Shown: positions 49,779 to 59,670, counted from the stretch's first letter. The stretch: 64,000 nucleotides of DNA from Immundisolibacter cernigliae (GCF_001697225.1 NZ_CP014671.1:186001-250000); one strand, 5' to 3'. Numbers and translations are program-made. Notes: a model not told the origin generated them from the letters alone.

Positions 49779-50555
49779 TCAGCGCACTCCGAGCAGCGCC
49801 GACAGGCGCCCGGTGGCCTGCCCGAAGATGCCGGCCCACTGCCCGGGCAGCGCCGGCAGCGTGAGCAGCACGATCAGCAGGCCGACCAGCAGCGACACCG
49901 GAAAGCCGATCGCGAACAGGTTCAGTTGCGGCGCCGCCCGGCTGATGACCGCAAAGGCCAGATTCACCACCAGCAGCACCGTGACCGCCGGCAGCGCCAC
50001 CAGCAGGCCGAGTGCGAACATGTCGCTGACGAAGCCGGCCACGGCGCGGAAATCCTCGAAGCGCAGCCCGACCGGCCCCACCGGCAGCGTGGTGAAACTC
50101 CGCGCCAGCAGCTCCAGCAGCAGCAGGTGGCCGTCGACCGCCAGCATGAGCAGGATCACCAGCATCACGTACAGCTGCGCCAGCAGCGGCACGCTGACGC
50201 CGTTTTGCGGATCGACCAGCGAGGCGAAACCCAGGCCCATGCCCAGCGACACCATCTCGCCGGCAAAGCTCAGTGCGGCCAGGAACAGCTGCAGCAGGAA
50301 GCCGCCCAGCACGCCGATGCCGACTTGCTGCACGGCCGTAAGCAAGCCGGCCGGCGACAGCACATCCAGCGCCGGTGCGGCCGGCAGCGTGGGCAGCAGC
50401 ACCACCGTCAGCGCCAGACCGATGGTGATGCGCACCCGCACCGGCACGCTGCGGGCGCCGAACACCGGCGCTGCCAGCAAGAACGCCGACAGACGCAGGA
50501 AGGGCCAGAAGAACTGACCCACCCAGGCGCCGATGCGGGCACTGTCGATGTCCAT
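49779..50555 (-). CDS. fliR: Flagellar export protein FliR
   Basis: FliR is part of the export pore. The 258-residue hydrophobic protein has about six membrane segments, from WVGQFFWPFLRLSAFLLAAP to VSLLVGLLIVLLTLPALPG. GEMVSLGMGLGFASLVDPQN is the conserved central segment. The ATG at 50555 overlaps the fliQ stop by one base. Confidence 0.95.
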   Translation of the reverse strand: MDIDSARIGAWVGQFFWPFLRLSAFLLAAPVFGARSVPVRVRITIGLALTVVLLPTLPAAPALDVLSPAGLLTAVQQVGIGVLGGFLLQLFLAALSFAGEMVSLGMGLGFASLVDPQNGVSVPLLAQLYVMLVILLMLAVDGHLLLLELLARSFTTLPVGPVGLRFEDFRAVAGFVSDMFALGLLVALPAVTVLLVVNLAFAVISRAAPQLNLFAIGFPVSLLVGLLIVLLTLPALPGQWAGIFGQATGRLSALLGVR

Positions 50556-50824
50556 CAGCCGATCAGGCCCGGAATGCCGGCTACCAGCCGCTGCGTGTAG
50601 TCGACCAGCGTCTGCAGCAGCCACGGGCCGGTCAGCACCAGCAGCAGGGCCATCACGATCAGCTTGGGCACGAAGCTGAGCGTCATTTCGTTGATCTGCG
50701 TGGCGGCCTGCAGCATGCCCACCAGCAGGCCGACCAGCAGCATCGCCAGCAGCGGCCCGCCGGCCAGCAGCAGGCACATCCACAGCGCGTCGCGGCCGAC
50801 GTCGAGCACGGTTTGCGGGGTCAT
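50555..50824 (-). CDS. fliQ: Flagellar export protein FliQ
   Basis: This 89-residue, two-helix membrane protein starts MTPQTVLDVGRDALWM. The family signature VGLLVGMLQAATQINEMTLS is followed by FVPKLIVMALLLVLTGPWLL. It assembles into the export gate with FliP and FliR. It lies 10 bases after fliP and overlaps fliR. Confidence 0.96.
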   Translation of the reverse strand: MTPQTVLDVGRDALWMCLLLAGGPLLAMLLVGLLVGMLQAATQINEMTLSFVPKLIVMALLLVLTGPWLLQTLVDYTQRLVAGIPGLIG

Positions 50825-50834
50825 CGGCGCGTGC

Positions 50835-51572
50835 TCACTGGTAAAAGCTACCGGCGAGCGTGCCCATGACCAGCGCCCAGCCGTCGACCAGCACGAACAG
50901 CATGATCTTGAACGGCAGGGAAATGATCATCGGTGAGAGCATCATCATGCCCAGCGACATCAGCACGCTGGCCACCACCAGGTCGATCACCACGAACGGG
51001 ATGAACAACAGAAACCCGATCTGAAACGCGGTTTTCAGCTCGCTGGTCACGAAGGCCGCCGTCAGCAGCGTGAACGGCACCGCGTCCGGGCTCTCGAATG
51101 CGGCGTCATGCCCGGAGATGCGGGCGAAGGTGGCAATGTCGCTCTCGCGGGTCTGCGCCAGCATGAACTGGCGCAGCGGCGCTGCGGCCTTGAGGGCGGC
51201 ATCGGGCAGGCTGAGCTTTTCTTCCATGTACGGCTGCAACGCCTCGCCGTTGATCCGGTTCAGCACCGGCCCCATCACGAACAGCGTCAGCAGCAGCGCG
51301 AGGCCGGCCAGGATCTGGCTCGACGGCGTCTGACCGGTGCCCAGCGCCTGGCGCAGGATGGCCAGCACGATCACGATGCGCGTGAAGGAGGTCATCGCCA
51401 GCAGCACGCCAGGCAGCAGCGTCAGGAAGGTCATCACCGCCAATACCTGCAGGCTGACGCTCCAGGTCTGGCCGCCACCGGCGGCCTGCGTCAGCGTCAG
51501 CGCCGGCAGGCCGGCCTGCGCCAGCGCCGGCAGTGGCGCCAGCAGCAGCAATGCAAGCAGCAGGCGTTTCAT
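50835..51572 (-). CDS. fliP: Flagellar export protein FliP
   Basis: The 245-residue export-pore protein has a cleavable signal peptide ([20 protein letters not shown]) and the family segments [33 protein letters not shown] and [21 protein letters not shown] set the start at 51572, where the ATG overlaps the fliO stop (ATGA). The longer frame is not conserved. Confidence 0.97.
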   Translation of the reverse strand: MKRLLLALLLLAPLPALAQAGLPALTLTQAAGGGQTWSVSLQVLAVMTFLTLLPGVLLAMTSFTRIVIVLAILRQALGTGQTPSSQILAGLALLLTLFVMGPVLNRINGEALQPYMEEKLSLPDAALKAAAPLRQFMLAQTRESDIATFARISGHDAAFESPDAVPFTLLTAAFVTSELKTAFQIGFLLFIPFVVIDLVVASVLMSLGMMMLSPMIISLPFKIMLFVLVDGWALVMGTLAGSFYQ

Positions 51573-51961
51573 GGTGCGCCCTGCCCGGCCGCGCCGACGG
51601 CCGCATCCAGACTGGCGCCAAACGACTCGGCCGGCACGCTTGTCGGCACGTTGGCCGGAGAGTCGCCGAGCACCAGCAGCGCCTGCACGCGTCCCGGCGC
51701 GACGCCGATCAGCAGTTGCCGGCCGGCCACTTCCAGCAGCACCACCCGCTCGCGGGTGCCGACGCTGTGCGCCGCCAGCGTGCGGATGCTGCCGGCGCCG
51801 CCGGTGCGCAGCTGCAAGCGGCGCAGCAGCACGAACAGACCGCCGATCAGCGCCACCACCAGCGCCAGGCTGACCAGCATCTGGCCACTGGCGGCCAGCA
51901 CCGATGGCGCCGCCAGTGCGGGCAGCGGGCACAGCAGCAACACGGTCGGCGCGACACGCAT
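51569..51961 (-). CDS. fliO: Flagellar biosynthetic protein FliO
   Basis: This 130-residue protein has a signal-like N-terminus, one membrane segment ([20 protein letters not shown]) and a soluble tail with [20 protein letters not shown] and [19 protein letters not shown], typical of FliO. It assists FliP assembly. The identification rests on both sequence pattern and position between fliN and fliP. Confidence 0.93.
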   Translation of the reverse strand: MRVAPTVLLLCPLPALAAPSVLAASGQMLVSLALVVALIGGLFVLLRRLQLRTGGAGSIRTLAAHSVGTRERVVLLEVAGRQLLIGVAPGRVQALLVLGDSPANVPTSVPAESFGASLDAAVGAAGQGAP

Positions 51962-52308
51962 CAGCGCACGCCCTTGGCGCGATCGGTGGGGCTGATGACC
52001 TCCGTCAGGCGGATGCCGAACTTGTCCTCCACCACCACCACTTCGCCGCGCGCCACCAGCGTGCCGTTGGCCAGCACGTCGAGCGGCTCGCCGGCCACGC
52101 GGTCCAGTTCCACCACTGCGCCCTGGCCGAGCGCCAGCAGGCGCCCGATGCTCATGCGCGCCTGGCCGACTTCCACCGTCAGCGTGATCGGGATGTCCAT
52201 GATCATCCCCAGTCCCACGTCGGCACCGCTGCGCGGCAGCGCCGCTTCTGCTGCCGCGGCGGGCGCCGGGGCGTCATTCGCCACGTTCTGGTCGAGTTCG
52301 AGTTCCAT
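51961..52308 (-). CDS. fliN: Flagellar switch protein FliN
   Basis: This 115-residue protein is the C-ring component. After an acidic N-terminal stretch, the SpoA domain reads [20 protein letters not shown], with [20 protein letters not shown] and [20 protein letters not shown] after it. It overlaps fliM and fliO by one base on each side. Confidence 0.97.
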   Translation of the reverse strand: MELELDQNVANDAPAPAAAAEAALPRSGADVGLGMIMDIPITLTVEVGQARMSIGRLLALGQGAVVELDRVAGEPLDVLANGTLVARGEVVVVEDKFGIRLTEVISPTDRAKGVR

Positions 52309-53300
52309 CAGCGGGGTTCTCCCTGGGTTCCATGTGCGGGGCCGGCGGATGGACGGCGCACCGGGCCCGTCACCGACACGGCGTTGTTACCGTTAAAGAC
52401 ACCGAACTCGCCGGTGAACAGAGGCTTGCCGGCCACCTCCAGCCGCGCGCCGTCGGCCCGTTCGAAGGTCAGCAGCTCGCCCACCTGCAAGCCCAGCACA
52501 TGGCGCAGGGTCGACTGGCGGCGCGCCACCACCGCCGTGAGCGACAGGCATGTTTCCAGCACCCGCGCCTGCAGGGCGGAGCGCCAGGCGCTGTCATCGG
52601 GCACGGCCGCCGGGGCGCCGGCCCGCAGCGCCGGCCACACGCCCTGCAGGGCCGACATCGGCAGCGCCAGATGAAAATCACCGCCGCCGCCCAGCAGCGC
52701 CACTTCGTAGCTTTGCAGCAGCACCATCTCGGCCGGGTCGACCAGCGACACCAGCAGCGGGTCGACGTCGTTCGCGGCCACGGCGGGGCTCAGCGGCAAC
52801 ACGGGCGCCCAGGCGGTCTGCAACTCCGGCAGCAGCAGATCCAGCAGATTGCCCAGCATGCGTCGCTCGGTCGGGGTCAGGTCGCGGTTGCTGGGCGGTG
52901 GCGAGGCGCGCCCGCCGCCGAAGAAACTCTCCACCACCGTGAACAGCAGCGCCGGTTCCAGGACCAGCACGCCGGAACCGGCCAGCGGCGCGATGTCCAG
53001 CCCGCGCACGCTGGCGCGCTCGGGCAGGGCATGCACGAAATCGCGGAACTCGCGAACCTGCGAGCCGCGTATCGACACCAGCGTGTCGCGGCCCAGGTAG
53101 CGGGTCAGGCTGCGGGTCATGCCTTCGCAGAAGTATTCGGTGATGCGGGTCAGGGCCGGCAGATCGGCACCGTCCAGCGCCGGCACGCGGCAGGTCAGGT
53201 CGTAAGGCTCGATGCCCCGTGCGCCGGCCCGCGCCGCAGGCGGCGCCGGGTCCAGCAGGGCGCTCAGTTCGGCCTGGGACACCAACTCGTCCTGAGCCAT
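52308..53300 (-). CDS. fliM: Flagellar motor switch protein FliM
   Basis: FliM receives the CheY-P signal and sets rotation direction. The 330-residue protein starts with the CheY-binding segment VSQAELSALLD. The middle domain includes ITEYFCEGMTRSLTRYLGRD, and the C-terminal SpoA domain includes LRHVLGLQVGELLTFERADG. It follows fliL by one base. The CheY-binding helix is recognisable although no che gene lies in this window. Confidence 0.96.
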   Translation of the reverse strand: MAQDELVSQAELSALLDPAPPAARAGARGIEPYDLTCRVPALDGADLPALTRITEYFCEGMTRSLTRYLGRDTLVSIRGSQVREFRDFVHALPERASVRGLDIAPLAGSGVLVLEPALLFTVVESFFGGGRASPPPSNRDLTPTERRMLGNLLDLLLPELQTAWAPVLPLSPAVAANDVDPLLVSLVDPAEMVLLQSYEVALLGGGGDFHLALPMSALQGVWPALRAGAPAAVPDDSAWRSALQARVLETCLSLTAVVARRQSTLRHVLGLQVGELLTFERADGARLEVAGKPLFTGEFGVFNGNNAVSVTGPVRRPSAGPAHGTQGEPR

Positions 53301-53301
53301 G

Positions 53302-53814
53302 TCACTGCATCACGAAGTTGGTGAAGTACAGGCCTTCGATGGCGTCCGGCGCGCCCTGGGCCTTGAGGATCTTCTTCAGGGTGTCCAGGGCCTGCTGGCG
53401 CAGCTGGTCCTTGCCTTCGCGGCTGGCGAGCGTGGCGTAGTCGGAGCCGCTGAACAGCACGATCAGCTGGTCGCGGATGGCCGGCATGTGCAGCTTGACC
53501 GCCTCGGCGACCTTCGGCTCACGGCTCATGACCTCGATCGTGACCTGCAGAAAGCGGATCGCGCCCTCGTCCTCGAAATTCACCACGAAGGGCGGTTCCA
53601 GGGCGGTGTAGGTAGCCGGCGCCTCGACCTTCGCCGGGGTGTGCTCGGCGGCCGGTGCCGGCCCCGACTTGCCACCGACCAGAAAGACCGTGGCGCCGAT
53701 GCTGACGGCCACCAGCGCCAGCGCGCCGCCGCCCATCATCAGCAGCGATTTTTTACCGCCGGCGCTTTTCTTGGCGTCGCCGCCGAGCTCCAGATCCGCT
53801 TCCCGAGTCGCCAT
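53302..53814 (-). CDS. fliL: Flagellar basal body-associated protein FliL
   Basis: This 170-residue membrane protein supports stator function. A charged N-terminus is followed by one membrane helix (LLMMGGGALALVAVSIGATVF), then a periplasmic domain with YTALEPPFVVNFEDEGAIRF and the C-terminus IEGLYFTNFVMQ, typical of FliL. It is the first gene of the fli operon, with a sigma-54-type promoter about 40 bases upstream. Confidence 0.95.
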   Translation of the reverse strand: MATREADLELGGDAKKSAGGKKSLLMMGGGALALVAVSIGATVFLVGGKSGPAPAAEHTPAKVEAPATYTALEPPFVVNFEDEGAIRFLQVTIEVMSREPKVAEAVKLHMPAIRDQLIVLFSGSDYATLASREGKDQLRQQALDTLKKILKAQGAPDAIEGLYFTNFVMQ

Positions 53815-53854
53815 GCCTGATCCGCTCCTGTGTAAGGGGTCAGGCCGAGACTAA

Positions 53855-53869
53855 GCAAGCGTGATGCCA
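53855..53869 (-). promoter_or_regulatory. Sigma-54 (RpoN) promoter for fliL operon
   Basis: On the minus strand the sequence TGGCATCACGCTTGC has the GG and GC dinucleotides at the -24/-12 spacing (consensus TGGCAC-N5-TTGCW). It lies 40 bases before the fliL ATG. An AT-rich tract follows immediately upstream (53870-53910), suitable for IHF or an enhancer-binding activator such as FleQ. This fits the class of middle flagellar promoters in polar flagellates. Confidence 0.8.
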
Positions 53870-53980
53870 ATTTATTTATTTAAATTTTTCAATAAGTTAG
53901 AAATATTTCCTGCGCCCATGGCGCCGTATCGCCGGCACGATCCCCGCTGCCCCGGTCCCGGCGACAGGAATTTGACACCC

Positions 53981-54005
53981 GTGGGAGGCCCGCCCTCGGG
54001 CCGAA
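53981..54005. repeat. Dispersed repeat copy
   Basis: GTGGGAGGCCCGCC followed by CTCGGGCCGAA is the exact reverse complement of 37033-37057. It lies in the 262-base gap between fliL and the acetoacetyl-CoA synthetase gene. The rest of the gap is promoter sequence without a gene. Confidence 0.75.
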
Positions 54006-54076
54006 GGCTTGATCAGGGATTCGCGGCGGGGGCGCCGCTCCACAAGGGCACGGCTCCCCACGGTCGTTGCCGAGCT

Positions 54077-56014
54077 TCAGGAAGCGTCGAACAAGCCCTG
54101 GAACAGGGCGATCGCCTGCGGGTTGGCCAGCGCGTCCAGGTTCCTGACCGGCCGCCCATGAATGGCCTCGCGCACCGCCAGTTCGGCGATCTTGCCGCTG
54201 ATTGTGCGCGGGATGTCGGCCACCTGCAGGATGTGCGCCGGCACGTGGCGCGGGCTGACGTCGGCGCGGATGGCCGCGCGCAGGCGCTGGCGCAAGACAT
54301 CGTCGAGGGTCAGACCCTCGACCAGGCGCACAAACAGCACAACCTCGACGTCGTCGTCGATCTGGTGGCCCACGGCCACCGCCTCCTGAATCTCGGCAAA
54401 GCGCTCGACCTCGCGGTACAGCTCGGCGGTGCCGATGCGCACGCCGCCGGGATTGAGCACGGCATCCGAGCGGCCGTGCACGATCATGCCGCCGCGGGCG
54501 TTCAGTTCCACGTAATCGCCGTGGCACCACACACCGGGAAATTTTTCGAAATACGCCGCCCGGTAGCGGCTGCCGTCGGGATCGTTCCAGAAGCCGACCG
54601 GCATGCTCGGAAACGGCTTCACGCACACCAGCTCGCCTTTCTCGCCCAGCAGTTCGTGGCCGGCTTCGTCGAAAACCCGCACCGCCATGCCCAGCGCGCG
54701 CGTCTGCAATTCGCCGCGATACACCGGGCCGATCGGGTTGCCGGCGATGAAACAGCCGCAGATGTCGGTACCGCCGCTGATCGACGCCAGCAGCACATCG
54801 GCCTTGATGTCGCGGTAGACGTAGTCGAAGCCCTCGGGCGCCAGCGGCGAGCCGGTCGACAGCAGCGTGCGCAGGGCCGAAAGATCGTGGCTTTGCGCCG
54901 GCTTCAGGCCGGCCTTCTCGGCCGCGGCCAGGTACTTGGCGCTGGTGCCGAACACGCTCACACGTTCCTGCGCAGCGATGTCGAACAGCTCGGCCGGACG
55001 CACGAACGGCGCGCCGTCGTACAGGATCAGCGTGCAGCCGGTGGCAAGCGCGCTGGCCAGCCAGTTCCACATCATCCAGCCGGTGGTGGTGAAGTAGATC
55101 AGCCGGTCGTCGCGCGTCAGATCCGTGTGCAGCGTGTGCTCCTTGCGGTGCTGCAGCAGCGTGCCACCGGCGCCGTGCACGATGCCCTTGGGCACTCCCG
55201 TGGTGCCGGACGAATACAGCACGTACAGCGGATGATCGAACGGCAGCGGCGTGAAGGCAGGCTCAGTGCCGGCGTTTTTGGCGAGCAGCTCGTCCCAGTC
55301 GTGCAGCGGCACGGGTGCCTGCGACACGCGCCCACCGCCGCAGGACACCGCCACCACCTGCTCGGCGCTCGGCAGGCCGGCGAGGATTTGCGCCACTGCC
55401 GCGCCACGATCCTGCGGCCGGCCGTTGTAGTGATAGCCATCGCAGACGAAAACTACTTTGGGCGCGATCTGGCCGAAGCGATCCAGCACCGCCCGGGCGC
55501 CGAAATCCGGCGAGCAGGACGACCAGATGGCGCCCAGGCTCGCCGCCGCCAGCATGGCGATGATCGCCTCCGGAATGTTCGGCAGATACCCCGCCACCCG
55601 GTCGCCGGGCTGCACGCCAAAGGCCCGCAGCGCAGCGGTCATCGCGCCGACCTGCGCGGCGAGCTGGGCGTAGCTCAGCTCGCGCCGCGCGCCGGTCTCG
55701 CCCCGAAATACCAACGCCGGGCGGTCATCACGGTAGCGCAGCAGGTTCTCGGCGAAATTGAGCGTCGCACCACGAAACCATACCGCCCCCGGCATGCGGT
55801 CGGCATGTTCGAGCACCGCCTGCGCCGGCGCGTGGTGGACGATGCCGCAAAACGCCCACACCGCCGCCCAGAAAGCTGCCGGCTCGGCCACCGACCACGC
55901 GTACAGCCGCGCGTAATCGGCGCCCGGCAGATAGCGGTCGATGAAGGCCGTCAGGTTCGCATTCGCGACGCGCCGGGCATCCGGCTGCCACAGCGGGCGG
56001 GTCGTTTCGGTCAT
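54077..56014 (-). CDS. Acetoacetyl-CoA synthetase
   Basis: The 645-residue ANL-superfamily ligase activates acetoacetate to acetoacetyl-CoA with ATP. It carries the P-loop [18 protein letters not shown], the A5/A8-like motifs [15 protein letters not shown] and [20 protein letters not shown], and the catalytic Lys in [20 protein letters not shown]. Residues near the N-terminus ([20 protein letters not shown]) are typical of the acetoacetate-specific branch. The ATG at 56014 has GGAT upstream. It lies downstream of the CDGSH gene and may use ketone bodies or polyhydroxybutyrate products. Confidence 0.93.
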   Translation of the reverse strand: MTETTRPLWQPDARRVANANLTAFIDRYLPGADYARLYAWSVAEPAAFWAAVWAFCGIVHHAPAQAVLEHADRMPGAVWFRGATLNFAENLLRYRDDRPALVFRGETGARRELSYAQLAAQVGAMTAALRAFGVQPGDRVAGYLPNIPEAIIAMLAAASLGAIWSSCSPDFGARAVLDRFGQIAPKVVFVCDGYHYNGRPQDRGAAVAQILAGLPSAEQVVAVSCGGGRVSQAPVPLHDWDELLAKNAGTEPAFTPLPFDHPLYVLYSSGTTGVPKGIVHGAGGTLLQHRKEHTLHTDLTRDDRLIYFTTTGWMMWNWLASALATGCTLILYDGAPFVRPAELFDIAAQERVSVFGTSAKYLAAAEKAGLKPAQSHDLSALRTLLSTGSPLAPEGFDYVYRDIKADVLLASISGGTDICGCFIAGNPIGPVYRGELQTRALGMAVRVFDEAGHELLGEKGELVCVKPFPSMPVGFWNDPDGSRYRAAYFEKFPGVWCHGDYVELNARGGMIVHGRSDAVLNPGGVRIGTAELYREVERFAEIQEAVAVGHQIDDDVEVVLFVRLVEGLTLDDVLRQRLRAAIRADVSPRHVPAHILQVADIPRTISGKIAELAVREAIHGRPVRNLDALANPQAIALFQGLFDAS

Positions 56015-56086
56015 GGCGGTATCCGGAAATGACGGCGCCCGCGCTTTCGCCTGAAAACGCGGGCGCCGGGACAAGCGGGGCGGGAA

Positions 56087-56323
56087 TTACAGCGCGCGGT
56101 GCGAGCCGTCACAGAACGGCGGCGTCTTGGTGTGCTTGCAGCCACACCAGGCCAGGGTGCCGGCTTCCGCCACGTCCTGCTGCAGGGGCGTGAAGGCGGT
56201 GCCCTTGTGCGCGCCGTCGCAGAACGGCTGATCGCCCGACTTGCCGCAGGCGCACCACCAGTAGGTGCCGGGCTCGGTCTGTTCGACGTAAGGACTCTTC
56301 TGGGCTACCTGCGGATCGGACAT
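56087..56323 (-). CDS. CDGSH iron-sulfur domain protein
   Basis: The 78-residue protein carries two CDGSH-type [2Fe-2S] motifs, CACGKSGDQPFCDGAH and CGCKHTKTPPFCDGSH, each with the C-x-C-x2-S/T-x3-P-x-C-D-G-x-H pattern. The start at 56323 has AGGAG upstream. Family members act in redox sensing or iron-sulfur handling; the partner is unknown. It precedes acetoacetyl-CoA synthetase by 72 bases and diverges from dusA. Confidence 0.94.
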   Translation of the reverse strand: MSDPQVAQKSPYVEQTEPGTYWWCACGKSGDQPFCDGAHKGTAFTPLQQDVAEAGTLAWCGCKHTKTPPFCDGSHRAL

Positions 56324-56484
56324 GTCGGGCTCCTGCTCTGAACAAATGAGGGTGTTGCCGCCGACCGGCCACCAACCGGCCCGGCGCGCGAACGATGGAA
56401 CACGCGCCAACCGGCAGTGTCAAGCAAGCGCGCCCCCGCCGGCGCTGCTGGCACAATGCCGACCCCGCCGCACCGGAGACACGC

Positions 56485-57513
56485 TTGCCACCCGCCTGCC
56501 CCGCCCCGCTGTCGCGTCGCCTGTCGGTGGCGCCGATGATGGACTGCACGGATCGCCACGCGCGCTTCCTGCTGCGCCTGATTTCGCGCTGCACACTGCT
56601 GTATACGGAAATGGTCACCGCCCAGGCCCTGCTGCGCGGCGATGCGGATTACCTGCTCGCCTACAGCCCGGCCGAGCACCCGCTGGCGCTGCAACTGGGC
56701 GGCAGCGATCCGGCGCAGCTCGCGCAGGCGGCGCGCATCGGCGCCGATTTCGGTTACGACGAGATCAACCTGAACGTCGGCTGCCCGTCGGATCGGGTGC
56801 AGTCCGGCCGCTTCGGCGCCTGCCTGATGGCCGAACCCAAGCTGGTCGGCGAGTGCGTGGCGGCCATGCAGGCGGCGGTATCCATCCCGGTAACGGTCAA
56901 ATGCCGCATCGGCATCGACCGCACCGACCGCGACGAGGACTTGTTCGAATTCGTCGAGACCGTCGCCGCCGCCGGCTGCCGGCACTTCACCGTGCACGCC
57001 CGCAAGGCCTGGCTGGATGGCCTGTCGCCGCGCCAGAACCGGGAGATTCCGCCGCTGCGCCACGACACCGTACACCGGCTGAAGCGCCTGCGTCCGGAGC
57101 TTGAAATCGTCATCAACGGCGGCATAACCGACCTGGCACAGGCGCTGGCGCACCTGCAGCACGTGGACGGCGTGATGATCGGCCGCGCCGCCTATCACTC
57201 GCCGTGGCTGCTGGCCGAGGCCGACCGGCTTGTGTTCGGACAGATCACACCCCTGCCCGAGCGCGCCGCCGTGCTGGCGAATTACCTGGCCTATATGCAG
57301 GCGCGCCACGGCTTGGGCACGCCGCTGAGTGCCCTCACGCGGCCGCTGCTCGGGCTGTTCCAGGGCGAACCGGGCGCCCGCGCCTGGCGGCGAGCGCTGA
57401 GCGCGCCGGCTAACGGCGAGCGCGCCATGGCGCAGATCATGGCCGCCGGCCGGCGCGTGCTTGCGGCCGGCGATGAACCCGCCGCGGTGGGGCAACCCCA
57501 ACCGTCGGGCTGA
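56485..57513 (+). CDS. dusA: tRNA-dihydrouridine(20/20a) synthase
   Basis: DusA reduces uridine to dihydrouridine at positions 20/20a of tRNA using FMN. The 342-residue protein has the FMN-binding start RRLSVAPMMDCTDRHARFLL and then LQLGGSDPAQLAQAARIGAD. The active-site Cys lies in INLNVGCPSDRVQSGRFGAC, and ARKAWLDGLSPRQNR is characteristic of the DusA subgroup. I start it at TTG 56485, which has GGAG seven bases upstream; the ATG farther out adds arginine-rich sequence without conservation. It converges with feoB. Confidence 0.96.
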   Translation: MPPACPAPLSRRLSVAPMMDCTDRHARFLLRLISRCTLLYTEMVTAQALLRGDADYLLAYSPAEHPLALQLGGSDPAQLAQAARIGADFGYDEINLNVGCPSDRVQSGRFGACLMAEPKLVGECVAAMQAAVSIPVTVKCRIGIDRTDRDEDLFEFVETVAAAGCRHFTVHARKAWLDGLSPRQNREIPPLRHDTVHRLKRLRPELEIVINGGITDLAQALAHLQHVDGVMIGRAAYHSPWLLAEADRLVFGQITPLPERAAVLANYLAYMQARHGLGTPLSALTRPLLGLFQGEPGARAWRRALSAPANGERAMAQIMAAGRRVLAAGDEPAAVGQPQPSG

Positions 57514-57517
57514 GGCC

Positions 57518-59404
57518 TCAGCCGCCCAGCCAAAGGGCGGTGCGATAGGTAATGAACGACGCCAGATAGGCCAGCGCAAACAGGTAGCCGGCCGCCAGCA
57601 GCGGCATCCGCCAGCCGCCGGTTTCGCGCTTGATAGTCGCCAGCGTGCTCAGGCACTGCGGCGCAAATACGTACCATGCCAGCAGTGACAGAGCGGTGGC
57701 CAGGCTCCAGCCCTGCGCGATCAGCGGTGTCAACGCGCCAGCGGTGTCCTCGCCGGTGGCCGACAAGGCGTAGACGGTGCCCAGCGCACCGACCGCGACC
57801 TCGCGGGCGGCCAGCCCCGGCACCAGCGAGATGCTGATCTGCCAATTGAAACCGATCGGCTCGAACACCACCGCCAGGGCACTGCCCAGAAGACCGGCCA
57901 GGCTGTATTCGATTGCCGGCCCGGTCGCCCCAGCCGGGGGCGCCGGGAAACTGGCCAGAAACCAGAGCAATACCGTGAGGGCCAGAATGATCCCGCCCAC
58001 GCGGCGAACGAAAACCGTGATCCGCTGCCACAAGCCGATGGCCAGATTGCGCAGCGTCGGCCAGTGATACGTGGGCAGTTCCATCATCAGGGTGCGCACC
58101 TGGCGACGGGCGGTGAAACGCTTCAGCACCCAGGCCACCCCCAGCGCACCGACAATCCCGGCCACATACAGACAAAACAGCACCAGACCCTGCAGTTCGA
58201 TGCCGCCCCACACCTGCCGCCGCGGAATGAAAGCGCCGATCAGCAACGCATAAACCGGCAGCCGCGCCGAACACGTCATCAGGGGCGCAATCATGATCGT
58301 GACCAGACGATCGCGCGGATTGGCGATCGTGCGCGCGGCCATGATGCCGGGAATCGCGCAGGCAAAACTGGACAGCAGCGGGATGAACGAGCGCCCGGAC
58401 AAACCCACGCCGCCCATCAGGCGGTCCAGCAGGAAAGCCGCCCGCGGCAGGTAGCCGGATTCCTCCAGCGCCAGGATGAAAAAAAACAGGATCACGATCT
58501 GCGGCAGAAACACCAGCACGCCGCCGGCACCGGCGATCACCCCATCGACCAGCAGGCTGCGCAGCCAGCCGGCCGGCGCGACCTTGGTCAACAGATCGCC
58601 CAGCCACGCGGTACCGGCCTCGATCCAGCCCATGGGCGCTTCAGCCCAGGCAAACACCGCCTGAAAGACGAGGAACAGCAACGCACCCAGCACCAGCGGA
58701 CCCACCAGCGGATGGAGCACCACGCGGTCGATGCGATCGCTGAGCAGGTGCGGCACGGCCTCGTCCAGACCCAGGCGCGCCAGGATGGCCCGCACCGCCT
58801 CATGGTCGCCGTGCGGATCGGCTTCCGGGCCGCTGCCGGCGTCGCCAGTGATCGGAACCTTGGGCCATGCGCCGGGCTGATCCAGGATCGCGCGCAATGC
58901 AGCGGCGCCCTCGCCCCTGACGGCAACCGTCGACACCACCGGCACGCCAAGCTCGGCCGCCAACGCGGCAGCGTCCACCCGCAGTCCGCGCCGCTGCGCC
59001 ATGTCGGCCATGTTCAGCGCCACCACGCAGGGCAATTTCAGGCGCTTTACCGCCAGAACCAGGCGCAGGTTGCGGCGCAAATTGGTGGCGTCCACGACGC
59101 AAACCACCAGATCCGGCCGCTTCTCGCCGGCCGCCTGGCCGGACAGCACATCGCAGGTCACCCGCTCGTCGGGCGAGCGCGGATGCAGGCTGTAAGTACC
59201 CGGCAGATCGAGCACCCGCACCACCTTGCCGGCGCGGTCGAACAAGCGTCCTTCCTTGCGTTCGACCGTCACCCCGGCATAGTTGGCCACCTTCTGCCGG
59301 CTGCCGGTCAGCAGGTTGAACAGCGCGGTCTTGCCACAGTTCGGATTGCCGACCAGCGCCACCAGCGTGCCGCCAGGCTTGAAGTGCAGGACCGCCTCGC
59401 TCAT
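57518..59404 (-). CDS. feoB: Ferrous iron transporter FeoB
   Basis: FeoB imports Fe(II) across the inner membrane. The 628-residue protein has an N-terminal G domain (G1 VALVGNPNCGKTALFNLLTG, G3 VLDLPGTYSLHPRSPDER, G4 VALNMADMA), a helical spacer, and about eight membrane segments including the Gate motifs around IPGIMAARTIANPRDRLVT. It is shorter than E. coli FeoB (773), with a compact C-terminus, as in many bacteria. The ATG overlaps the feoA stop. No feoC is seen. Confidence 0.96.
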   Translation of the reverse strand: MSEAVLHFKPGGTLVALVGNPNCGKTALFNLLTGSRQKVANYAGVTVERKEGRLFDRAGKVVRVLDLPGTYSLHPRSPDERVTCDVLSGQAAGEKRPDLVVCVVDATNLRRNLRLVLAVKRLKLPCVVALNMADMAQRRGLRVDAAALAAELGVPVVSTVAVRGEGAAALRAILDQPGAWPKVPITGDAGSGPEADPHGDHEAVRAILARLGLDEAVPHLLSDRIDRVVLHPLVGPLVLGALLFLVFQAVFAWAEAPMGWIEAGTAWLGDLLTKVAPAGWLRSLLVDGVIAGAGGVLVFLPQIVILFFFILALEESGYLPRAAFLLDRLMGGVGLSGRSFIPLLSSFACAIPGIMAARTIANPRDRLVTIMIAPLMTCSARLPVYALLIGAFIPRRQVWGGIELQGLVLFCLYVAGIVGALGVAWVLKRFTARRQVRTLMMELPTYHWPTLRNLAIGLWQRITVFVRRVGGIILALTVLLWFLASFPAPPAGATGPAIEYSLAGLLGSALAVVFEPIGFNWQISISLVPGLAAREVAVGALGTVYALSATGEDTAGALTPLIAQGWSLATALSLLAWYVFAPQCLSTLATIKRETGGWRMPLLAAGYLFALAYLASFITYRTALWLGG

Positions 59405-59670
59405 GGGTAATCCTGCACCAGCACGCACGCCGCTTCGGCGCGGCGCAGGGCGAAGGTGGATGCGCCGATCCGCACCACCAGCGGGTCGCCACCGGGCACG
59501 CCGCGGGCCAGCACGGTTACCGGCTCACCCGGTACGAAACCGATTTCCTCCAGCCACAGCTGCCACTGCGGCTGCGCGTCGGGAACCTGGACCGCCACCA
59601 CGCGCATGGGCTGGCGCAGATCCAGCGCGTCGAGCGTCAGGTGTGACGAATCCTTGCCTTCGGTATCCAT
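59401..59670 (-). CDS. feoA: Ferrous iron transport protein FeoA
   Basis: FeoA is a small SH3-like protein needed for FeoB function. The 89-residue protein shows the beta-barrel pattern LWLEEIGFVPGEPVTVLARG, with LVVRIGASTFALRRAEAACV after it. The start at 59670 is chosen for length and position after the Fur-box promoter. It overlaps feoB by four bases (ATGA). Confidence 0.92.
   Translation of the reverse strand: MDTEGKDSSHLTLDALDLRQPMRVVAVQVPDAQPQWQLWLEEIGFVPGEPVTVLARGVPGGDPLVVRIGASTFALRRAEAACVLVQDYP

Noticed and set aside
47687-49864. 725-codon open frame antisense to flhA/flhB
   Set aside because: It is rich in Gln/His/Arg with no motif; the flagellar genes on the other strand are certain.
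53861-56032. 723-codon open frame antisense to acetoacetyl-CoA synthetase
   Set aside because: It is a shadow frame without motif; the synthetase frame has clear ANL signatures.
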